This document shows positions 1-5,881 of a stretch of 7,476 nucleotides of DNA, piece after piece (the stretch's first letter is position 1; each line of letters opens with the position of its first letter). Made by a program: the position numbers and the translations under genes. Under the pieces are notes generated by a model. The model was not told the DNA's origin and did no database searches. It saw only the letters and a program-made list of their open reading frames with translations. This stretch comes from Desulfobulbus sp. Its GTDB lineage: Bacteria; Desulfobacterota; Desulfobulbia; Desulfobulbales; Desulfobulbaceae. The stretch is from the NCBI GenBank assembly GCA_030602145.1, contig JAUWAH010000107.1, forward strand, positions 1 through 7,476, given 5' to 3'.

Positions 1-51
1 CAGGAAGCGGCCCGAATGGAATGGAAGGGTTGCAATACAGGGAGCCGTGAT

Positions 52-363
52 ATGAAAGGTTGGCCCAAGCAGTTTTGTCGAACAGCCCTGGCCATGTTGC
101 TCATGGTAGCCTGGGTTGGTGGCGCGGAGGCGGCCGGGGAAGATTGCCGGACGCTTCTGCAGAAAAAATGTTCCACCTGTCATTTCGTCAAGTATATCTG
201 TCCGAAGATGGACAAGAACAGCGGCACCATCTACTGGAAATGGATCATGCATTCCATGGTGAAAGAGGGGATGACCGTGACCCCGCAAGAAAGTGAGTTG
301 CTGGTCACCTGCCTGAGTTCGCGGGACGCGCAGGCACGAAGTTTCTGCCCCGAGAATAAGTAG
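52..363 (+). CDS. Small exported monoheme cytochrome c
   Basis: A 103-residue protein that probably carries one covalent heme c and transfers electrons in the periplasm. Residues 1-27 look like a Sec signal peptide: basic start (MKGWPK), a hydrophobic core rich in L, M and V, and an AEA-type cleavage site near residue 27. The heme motif CSTCH is at residues 40-44. The C-terminal stretch with M69, M74 and a TPQE turn resembles the part of small class I cytochromes that supplies the distal Met ligand; which Met (or H67) is used cannot be told by eye. The mature chain (about 75 residues) has four further cysteines (C32, C50, C87, C99), enough for two disulfides. The ATG at 52 is preferred over the in-frame ATG at 16 because GGAG at 41-44 is well placed and the shorter form begins directly with the signal peptide. 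The hydrogenase maturation protease follows 125 nt downstream, so a role near hydrogenase is possible but is inference. The heme motif is certain; the exact family is not. Confidence 0.8.
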   Translation: MKGWPKQFCRTALAMLLMVAWVGGAEAAGEDCRTLLQKKCSTCHFVKYICPKMDKNSGTIYWKWIMHSMVKEGMTVTPQESELLVTCLSSRDAQARSFCPENK

Positions 364-488
364 ACGGCAGGATTCCAGGCGTTGGTGTCGATGAGCGGCC
401 GCAGGGATGCGCCGTAATGCCCACCTCCCGCCAGACCGGGCGACCGTGTCGCTGACCGTTGGCGTCCTTACGGAAAGAGAACAGGTTC

Positions 489-950
489 ATGGCAAAAAAG
501 TGCGTGGTGATCGGTATCGGCAACCCCTTTCTCCAGGATGATCGGGCCGGGGTGGTGGTGGTCGAGCAACTGGAACGGGACCATCTCGCCTGCCAGACCG
601 AGGTGGTCTATACGGTCGGCTTCGAAGTGATGGACAAGGTGCGGGGCTATGAGCGGGCGATCATTGTCGATGCCTGCAAATTGGGGCACGCCCCTGGTTC
701 CATCCTCGAGGTGAGTGTGGACGACATCTTCACCACCCATGCTCTGGTCAACTCCCACGCCATCACCCTGGGGACCTCCCTGAAGACAGGCTATGTCTGC
801 TTCCCCGAGGAGATGCCCCAAGATATCCGCATTCTCCTCATCGAGGTCAAGGAGATCAAGGAGTTCACGCAGCAGATGTCGCCCGAGGTGGAAGGGGCGG
901 TGGCCGAGGTGGTGGAACGGATCAGGAACATGGTGGCCGCCATGACCTGA
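489..950 (+). CDS. [NiFe]-hydrogenase maturation protease (HyaD/HybD/HycI family)
   Basis: A 153-residue cytoplasmic endopeptidase that removes the C-terminal tail of a [NiFe]-hydrogenase large subunit after nickel insertion. The N-terminus has the family signature GIGNPFLQDDRAG (residues 9-21). The three positions known to bind the probing nickel in HybD/HycI are present as D17, D61 (in VDACKLG) and H90 (in VNSHAITLG). Length and the beta-alpha order fit the family (about 150-160 residues). The start at 489 is chosen over the in-frame ATG at 459 because MAKKCVVIG is the standard N-terminus and a purine-rich GGAAAGAGA lies at 471-479. That spacing is slightly long. No large or small hydrogenase subunit is in the window, so the partner enzyme is unknown. 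The 125 nt before the gene hold no clear terminator, so co-transcription with the cytochrome gene is possible. Confidence 0.92.
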   Translation: MAKKCVVIGIGNPFLQDDRAGVVVVEQLERDHLACQTEVVYTVGFEVMDKVRGYERAIIVDACKLGHAPGSILEVSVDDIFTTHALVNSHAITLGTSLKTGYVCFPEEMPQDIRILLIEVKEIKEFTQQMSPEVEGAVAEVVERIRNMVAAMT

Positions 951-1110
951 ACCGCTTACCTTCCCCGATGTCCTTCACCCCGGGTGCCGAACCCTGACGG
1001 GCAAGGTGGCGCAAGCCATCGAACCACGTGACGCAAACAGATTGACAGTTCCTTTGGCGGATCGAAAAACATGCCTCGACCGGGGCGCTGTGTTCTCATC
1101 TAAACGATGG

Positions 1111-1123
1111 AGTTCCAGGAACT
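1111..1123. promoter_or_regulatory. Short palindrome upstream of ompW-like gene, possible operator
   Basis: AGTTCCAGGAACT is a perfect inverted repeat (6-bp arms, one central base), about 100 nt before the start codon of the porin gene. It lies in the 271-nt non-coding stretch 951-1221. A symmetric site here could bind a dimeric regulator, but no known consensus is matched and a 13-bp palindrome can arise by chance. I see no convincing promoter in this stretch: TTGACA at 1042-1047 has no -10 box at the right distance. Confidence 0.22.
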
Positions 1124-1221
1124 GTGACCATATCAGAGTGCAGACCTTTGGGTGTTCGTTGTGGCTGGCCAATGTGGTCCAGCCATGCTGGTCAGGATGA
1201 ATCCACAACTAGGAGGGCACA

Positions 1222-1893
1222 ATGCATCTGTACAAGAAAGTGAAAAAAGTTGGTCTGGTTGCACTCGGTTGTCTGGTGTTCGTTTTGCCGCCCGCGCTCT
1301 GCTTCGCCGCTTCGGGGGAGAGTCCCTGGATGGTGCGGGTGCGGGCCCTGGGGATCTTTCCCGATGACAGCAGCAGCACCTTCACGCTGAACGGGGCGGC
1401 CATCAGCGGCGAAACGGACGTGGACAACGCCTACACGTTGGACCTGGATATCAGTTATTTCTTTACCCCGAACCTGGCCGTCGAGTTGACCCTTGCCTAT
1501 GCCGAACACGATGTCAAAGCCAACAGCACGCCGTTGGGCAATCTTGACATCGGCTCCCTCGACCTTCTGCCGCCGACCTTGACGCTCCAGTATCATTTTC
1601 TCCCGACCAATGCCTTCCGTCCCTATGTCGGTGCCGGGTTCAGCTATGTGCTCATTCCGGACGAGGATCCCGGCAATGCCCTTTCCATCGATTACGATGA
1701 CGGCCAGGTCGGGTTGGCCCTCCAGGTCGGATTCGATTATTTCTTCAATAAAAATTGGTGCCTCACCGTGGATGTGAAAAAGGTCTGGGTCGATGTCGAC
1801 GTGACCGTGCAGGTCGCGCCCGGTGCCTATGTCGACACCACCGTCGATGTCGACCCGTGGCTCATCGGCATCGGCGTCGGGTATCGGTTCTAG
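1222..1893 (+). CDS. ompW: OmpW-family outer membrane protein
   Basis: A 223-residue precursor of an eight-stranded beta-barrel in the outer membrane. OmpW proteins form a narrow hydrophobic channel linked to uptake of small hydrophobic compounds and to stress responses; the ligand here is unknown. A signal peptide covers about residues 1-29 (MHLYKKVKK basic, then a hydrophobic core, cleavage near CFA). Family landmarks in order: WMVRVRALGIFP after the signal, FTPNLAVELTLAY, LPPTLTLQYHF, FRPYVGAGFSYVL, VGFDYFFNKNWCLTVDVKKV, then DPWLIGIGVGYRF. The chain ends in aromatic F, the usual signal for BAM-mediated insertion. The segment between about 190 and 212 is strikingly rich in alternating V and D. 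The start is well supported: AGGAGG at 1211-1216, five nt before the ATG. The mature length matches OmpW (about 190-195 residues). It is probably transcribed alone, with a hairpin behind it. Confidence 0.93.
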   Translation: MHLYKKVKKVGLVALGCLVFVLPPALCFAASGESPWMVRVRALGIFPDDSSSTFTLNGAAISGETDVDNAYTLDLDISYFFTPNLAVELTLAYAEHDVKANSTPLGNLDIGSLDLLPPTLTLQYHFLPTNAFRPYVGAGFSYVLIPDEDPGNALSIDYDDGQVGLALQVGFDYFFNKNWCLTVDVKKVWVDVDVTVQVAPGAYVDTTVDVDPWLIGIGVGYRF

Positions 1894-1916
1894 AGTCCCC
1901 GCTCCATCAACCCGGT

Positions 1917-1955
1917 CGGAAGAAAGCAAGGCACGAACGACCTTGCTTTCTTCCG
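1917..1955 (+). terminator. Long perfect hairpin after ompW-like gene, probable terminator
   Basis: Fifteen perfectly paired bases (CGGAAGAAAGCAAGG at 1917-1931 with its complement at 1941-1955) enclose a nine-base loop, 23 nt after the porin stop codon. No T run follows on the + strand, so it is not a textbook intrinsic terminator. It may instead be an mRNA 3'-end stabiliser or a Rho-assisted stop. The stem is too long and exact to be accidental, and it separates the porin from the next gene. Confidence 0.55.
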
Positions 1956-2072
1956 CTGCCACCATCACCCACCAACCCGGCTGGTCCATCACGGTCATCC
2001 TCCCCGCTCTGCAGGTCCGCCACCGGTGGTGACAAGGCACCGGCGGCGCGGTATGGTGAAGCCATCATGCTC

Positions 2073-2081
2073 GGGGGGGGG
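2073..2081 (+). repeat. G9 homopolymer acting as ribosome-binding site
   Basis: Nine consecutive G followed by AAAG lie 7 nt before the GTG start at 2089. They provide the purine-rich Shine-Dalgarno stretch that decides that start. Runs of this length are prone to slipped-strand length change; whether this one varies is unknown. Confidence 0.6.
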
Positions 2082-2088
2082 AAAGACT

Positions 2089-2436
2089 GTGAGCTGCGAA
2101 GAAGTGCACCATCGATACAACGACCTGGATGAGTTGACCCGGGCCCTACGCCGTTTCGCCGCCGAGCGCGACTGGGAACGCTACCATTCTCCCAAGAATC
2201 TGGCCGCCGCCCTGATCGTCGAGGCGGCGGAGCTGCTCGAACACTTTCAGTGGCTGACCCCGGAACAGAGCAGTGATCTCCCGCCGGCAACCAGGCAAGA
2301 GGTGGCCCGGGAGATCGCCGATGTGCTCATCTATCTCACCCGCCTGGCCGATCGACTGGGCATCGACATGCTGGCGGCGGCCTCGGAGAAGATGGTGCTC
2401 AACGGCCGCAAATATCCGCCCTCCTCGGCGACCTGA
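2089..2436 (+). CDS. MazG-like / dCTPase-type NTP pyrophosphohydrolase
   Basis: A 115-residue all-alpha pyrophosphohydrolase, likely hydrolysing (d)NTPs to the monophosphate plus pyrophosphate in the cytoplasm. It resembles the RS21-C6/DCTPP1 branch: LRRFAAERDW (20-29), SPKNLAAAL (34-42), the tryptophan-containing FQW (53-55), and a C-terminal NGRKYP (105-110) matching that group's conserved end. The metal-binding signature ExxE...ExxD is intact: E45 and E48, then E75 and D78, followed by VLIYLTRLADRLGID. The GTG start at 2089 is preferred: it has the G-rich SD at 2073-2084 and gives the usual family length. An in-frame ATG at 2053 would add 12 residues (MVKPSCSGGGKT) with no homologous look and no clear SD. 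The kinase gene starts 15 nt after the stop, so the two are probably one transcript. The preferred nucleotide (dCTP, modified dNTP or other) cannot be read from sequence. Confidence 0.88.
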   Translation: MSCEEVHHRYNDLDELTRALRRFAAERDWERYHSPKNLAAALIVEAAELLEHFQWLTPEQSSDLPPATRQEVAREIADVLIYLTRLADRLGIDMLAAASEKMVLNGRKYPPSSAT

Positions 2437-2451
2437 GCAGGAGAGGAGCTT

Positions 2452-3543
2452 GTGGACACCGCCCGGACCCTTGCCTTCTTCCTGCCGAGGACAGCTGTCG
2501 CCGATCTGGAACCGCTGGGCCAGGGCAACATCAATGACACCTGGCGGGTGCATCTGGCCGATGGTCGGCGACTGGTCCTGCAGCGGCTCCATCCGCGGGT
2601 ATTTGCCGATCCCGGTGCGGTGATGGCCAATGTGCGCCGTGTGACCGACCACCTGGCCCGATCCGGACAAGGGGAACCGCCGTTTTTTCGGCTGGTCATC
2701 AATCCGGACGGGCAGGATCATTGCATCGATGCCACCGGCTGCTGCTGGCGGCTGCTGACCCATATCGACCACTGTCGGACCCTGGACAGGCTGAGCAATA
2801 CGACCCAGGCGCAGTCGGTCGGCGACCTGCTCGGCCGTTTCCATCTCCTGACCAGCGATCTTGACCCCGATCGGTTGGTCGATCCGCTGCCCGACTTCCA
2901 TGTCACGCCCCGTTATCTGGACCGCTACGACGCCGTCCGTTGCTCCACGGTGTCGGCCGGCAACCGGCAGGAAACCCTCTGCCGCGATCTGATCGAAACC
3001 CTGCGGCCGACCGCCTCCGTCCTGGAGGAGGCCAGGGATCAACTCGCCCACCGGGTGATCCACGGCGACCCCAAGGCAGCCAATTTCCTGTTTGCCGCCG
3101 GGGCGGATCGGGCCGTCAGCCTGATCGACTTCGACACGGTCAAGCCCGGCCTGCTGCTCCATGACCTCGGTGATTGCCCGCGCAGTTGCTGCAATCCCTC
3201 CGGCGAGCACCAAACCAGTCCGGATGCCACCGTCTTCGACCCCGAGCTGTTCGCAGCCCTGATGGGTGGTTACCTGGGCCGTGCCGCCCATCTGCTCGGC
3301 CCGGCCGACCTGGAACTGCTGGTCGACAGTGTCGCCCTGATCAGCTTTGAGTTGGCCTTGAGGTTCTTCACCGACCACCTGGTCGGCGACCGCTATTTCA
3401 AGGTCAGCCGGCGGGGCGAGAATCTGCACCGGGCCCTGGTGCAACTGCATCTCAACCGCTCGATCCGGACCCAGCGGCGGGACCTGGACAGGCGGCTGTC
3501 CGGCCTGCTCGCCCACTCACCTCCGGCCAACACCACACGCTGA
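2452..3543 (+). CDS. Aminoglycoside-phosphotransferase-fold sugar kinase, N-acetylhexosamine 1-kinase-like
   Basis: A 363-residue kinase of the APH/choline-kinase fold. The N-terminal lobe has GQGNINDTWRV (23-33) and then LQRLHPRVFADPGAVMANV, the pattern of the NahK group that phosphorylates N-acetylhexosamines at C1. The catalytic loop is HGDPKAANF (H204, D206, N211). The metal-binding segment follows as LIDFDTVKPG with D226 and D228, then LLHDLGDCPRS, again like NahK. Length fits that group (about 350-360). The GTG start is supported by GGAGAGGAG at 2440-2448. It follows the pyrophosphohydrolase by 15 nt. The assignment to the fold is firm. The substrate is inference: relatives act on GlcNAc/GalNAc, but many are uncharacterised, and this gene is not beside lacto-N-biose or glycan-degradation genes. 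A 1371-nt open frame on the opposite strand (2146-3516) is a codon-bias shadow. Confidence 0.82.
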   Translation: MDTARTLAFFLPRTAVADLEPLGQGNINDTWRVHLADGRRLVLQRLHPRVFADPGAVMANVRRVTDHLARSGQGEPPFFRLVINPDGQDHCIDATGCCWRLLTHIDHCRTLDRLSNTTQAQSVGDLLGRFHLLTSDLDPDRLVDPLPDFHVTPRYLDRYDAVRCSTVSAGNRQETLCRDLIETLRPTASVLEEARDQLAHRVIHGDPKAANFLFAAGADRAVSLIDFDTVKPGLLLHDLGDCPRSCCNPSGEHQTSPDATVFDPELFAALMGGYLGRAAHLLGPADLELLVDSVALISFELALRFFTDHLVGDRYFKVSRRGENLHRALVQLHLNRSIRTQRRDLDRRLSGLLAHSPPANTTR

Positions 3544-3545
3544 CC

Positions 3546-3574
3546 TTGCAATTGTCCATCGGGCGGTATATAGC
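3546..3574 (+). promoter_or_regulatory. Candidate sigma-70-type promoter before the FKBP-tgt-yajC cluster
   Basis: TTGCAA (3546-3551) and TATAGC (3569-3574) are spaced by 17 nt; TATATA at 3567-3572 offers a better -10 with a 15-nt spacer. It lies just after the kinase stop in the 124-nt gap before the prolyl isomerase gene, where a new transcript would be expected. Both boxes are imperfect (4 of 6), so this is tentative. Confidence 0.33.
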
Positions 3575-3667
3575 TGTGCGCACGGCCGGCTCCGCCTTCG
3601 GGCCGACCATGTCCACCGCCCGGATCTTCCCGGCCGGTCAACCTTTTTTTTCTCCAGCGAGGACGCC

Positions 3668-4090
3668 ATGATCATCAGCCAAGGCAAAACCGTGGCCATC
3701 ACCTATACCCTGACCCTGGACAGCGGCGAGACCGTGGACAGCAACGTGGGGTCGGATCCGCTCACCTACACCCATGGCGAAGAACAGCTTGTCTTCGGCC
3801 TGGAACAGGCCCTGGAGGGAAAACAGGCCGGCGACAGCCTCAAGGTGAGCGTGCCTCCGGAGGATGGCTACGGTACGATCACGGAGGAAGCCCAGATCGA
3901 GGTGCCGCTTTCGCATCTGCCCGAGGAGGCGCGGCAACCGGGTGCGGTGCTCACCGCCGTCGGCCCGGAGGGTCAGGAACTGCAGGGTGAGGTCACCGCC
4001 ATCGGCGACACCACCGCCACCCTCGACTTCAACCATCCCCTGGCCGGCGAGGTGCTCCATTTCGAGGTCACCATCGTCAGTGTGAAGTGA
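3668..4090 (+). CDS. SlyD-like FKBP-type peptidyl-prolyl cis-trans isomerase
   Basis: A 140-residue cytoplasmic folding catalyst/chaperone of the SlyD type. The FKBP part is split in the usual way: an N-terminal strand (VAITYTLTLDSGETVDS), then LTYTHGEEQLVFGLEQALEGKQAGD (about 32-56) and VPPEDGYG (62-69). The inserted insert-in-flap chaperone domain runs over about residues 70-120. The chain returns to FKBP with DFNHPLAGEVLHFEV. The His/Cys-rich metal-binding tail of E. coli SlyD is absent: the protein stops at IVSVK, as in many bacterial homologues. GAGGA at 3659-3663 lies four nt before the ATG. No signal peptide is seen. tgt starts 12 nt after the stop, indicating a shared transcript, though no functional link to queuosine is known to me. 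A run of eight T (3644-3651) sits just upstream of the SD. Confidence 0.92.
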   Translation: MIISQGKTVAITYTLTLDSGETVDSNVGSDPLTYTHGEEQLVFGLEQALEGKQAGDSLKVSVPPEDGYGTITEEAQIEVPLSHLPEEARQPGAVLTAVGPEGQELQGEVTAIGDTTATLDFNHPLAGEVLHFEVTIVSVK

Positions 4091-5233
<1,143 letters not shown>

Positions 5234-5254
5234 CGTGTACCGGAGGACTGTTCC

Positions 5255-5590
5255 ATGACTGGAGTTGCCTGGGCCGCTGATGCAGCGGCACCCTCGGGAA
5301 TGGCGAGCTTTGCCCAATTCGTGCCGCTGATTCTCATTTTTGTCGTTTTTTATTTCCTGCTCATCCGCCCCCAGCAGAAGAAGGCCAAGGAGCATCAGAA
5401 CTACCTGGCCAACCTGAAAAAGGGTGATCGAGTGATCACCGGCGGCGGCATCCATGGTGTGATCACCGGCCTGACCGACACGGCGGTGACCTTGGAGGTT
5501 GCCGACAATGTGCGCATCAAGGTCAGCCGCAGCGCCATCGCCGGCTCCGCCGTCGAGGCCGAGAAGCAGGCCGCCCCGGCCAAGGGCTGA
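5255..5590 (+). CDS. yajC: Sec translocon accessory subunit YajC
   Basis: A 111-residue inner-membrane protein of the SecDF-YajC complex, which assists SecYEG-dependent export and membrane insertion. A short acidic/alanine N-tail faces out. One membrane helix covers about residues 21-37 (FVPLILIFVVFYFLLI), followed by the hallmark RPQQKKAKEH (38-47). The small cytoplasmic domain contains LKKGDRVITGGGIHGVITG and a final strand pair around VRIKVSRSAI. GGAGGA at 5242-5247 gives a clear start. It follows tgt by 21 nt, the usual order. Unusually, secD does not follow: the coding run ends here and a long structured intergenic region begins. Confidence 0.96.
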   Translation: MTGVAWAADAAAPSGMASFAQFVPLILIFVVFYFLLIRPQQKKAKEHQNYLANLKKGDRVITGGGIHGVITGLTDTAVTLEVADNVRIKVSRSAIAGSAVEAEKQAAPAKG

Positions 5591-5651
5591 GGATTTAAAG
5601 GGTGCAACTGATTTTCATCGTGCATGAAAAAAGATGATGGCGTAAGAACCC

Positions 5652-5680
5652 TTGAAAGCGCAGCCTGTTGCAGATAAAAA
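5652..5680 (+). promoter_or_regulatory. Candidate promoter for the structured non-coding element
   Basis: TTGAAA (5652-5657, 5 of 6 to the -35 consensus) is followed after 17 nt by TAAAAA (5675-5680, 4 of 6), or after 15 nt by GATAAA (5673-5678). The A-rich -10 area stands out against GC-rich surroundings. It would start RNA near 5687, just before four consecutive hairpins. Confidence 0.35.
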
Positions 5681-5686
5681 CAGGGT

Positions 5687-5867
5687 GTGGCGAAGGGTTG
5701 AGGGGTGTTCTTGCCGTGGGTGGCGAGAACGACAGAAAGGAAAACGTCCGGGGCGGGCCGCAGCCCGCTTCTGGTCGCCAGGTCACGGACCGGGCCGGTT
5801 CGGAGACCCCCTATCTGGTCTTGCAGAGGCCGCAACACCGAGTGCTCGGGGTTGCGGCCTCTTTTTT
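5687..5867 (+). ncRNA. Candidate structured RNA: small RNA or attenuated 5' leader
   Basis: The 291-nt gap between yajC and the next gene has no plausible coding sequence but folds, by inspection, into four successive hairpins. H1: GTTCTTGCC (5707-5715) pairs with GGCGAGAAC (5722-5730), nine pairs with one G-U. H2: GCGGGC (5753-5758) pairs with GCCCGC (5763-5768). H3: GGTC plus CGGACC (5781-5791) pairs with GGTTCG plus GACC (5797-5808), ten pairs with a small internal loop. H4 is the terminator at 5825-5862. A purine-rich single strand (AAAGGAAAA) separates H1 and H2. A candidate promoter lies just upstream and a T6 run closes the unit, giving an RNA of about 180 nt. Because the next start codon is 14 nt past the T run, the element could equally be a regulated leader. 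It matches no riboswitch or tRNA I recognise. GC-rich DNA folds easily, so conservation is the decisive test. Confidence 0.4.
5825..5867 (+). terminator. Strong intrinsic terminator just before the spermidine-synthase-like gene
   Basis: AGAGGCCGCAAC (5825-5836) pairs perfectly with GTTGCGGCCTCT (5851-5862). An inner CCGA/TCGG stem (5838-5841 with 5846-5849) lies beyond one A-G mismatch, and the loop is GTGC. Six T follow (5862-5867, the first closing the stem). This is a textbook Rho-independent terminator. It ends either the tgt-yajC transcript or the candidate small RNA, or acts as an attenuator for the gene starting at 5882. Confidence 0.9.
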
Positions 5868-5881
5868 ATGGTCTGCTGCTG

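Noticed and set aside
364..488. Possible small gene or terminator between the cytochrome and protease genes
   Set aside because: Only a distant 6-bp inverted repeat (CCGTAA/TTACGG) is seen; no SD-supported frame and no T run.
1042..1047. Perfect TTGACA -35 box upstream of the porin
   Set aside because: No acceptable -10 box 15-19 nt downstream (the sequence there is AAAAAC).
1123..1137. CRP-like half sites TGTGA...TCAGA
   Set aside because: The spacer is 5 rather than 6 and the second half is imperfect.
1192..2040. A 282-codon - strand frame over the porin gene
   Set aside because: Rich in repeated D/G/I/V from antisense of the barrel; the + strand product is a clear OmpW with signal peptide and SD.
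2146..3516. A 456-codon open frame on the - strand across the pyrophosphohydrolase and kinase genes
   Set aside because: It is a GC-codon-bias shadow: no recognisable domain, low-complexity Q/G/V-rich text, and it lies fully antisense to two genes with intact catalytic motifs.
5624..5677. A 17-codon frame (MKKDDGVRTL...) after yajC
   Set aside because: No ribosome-binding site at the right distance and no sign of conservation; too short to support.
5781..5808. Possible tRNA T-arm (GGTTCG) in the intergenic region
   Set aside because: No acceptor stem, anticodon arm or correct spacing; the bases are better explained as one arm of a local hairpin.
5705..5881. N-terminal extension of the SAM-fold protein to an upstream ATG
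   Set aside because: The extra 59 residues would be translated through the hairpins and the terminator, are arginine/serine-rich and do not resemble the family.
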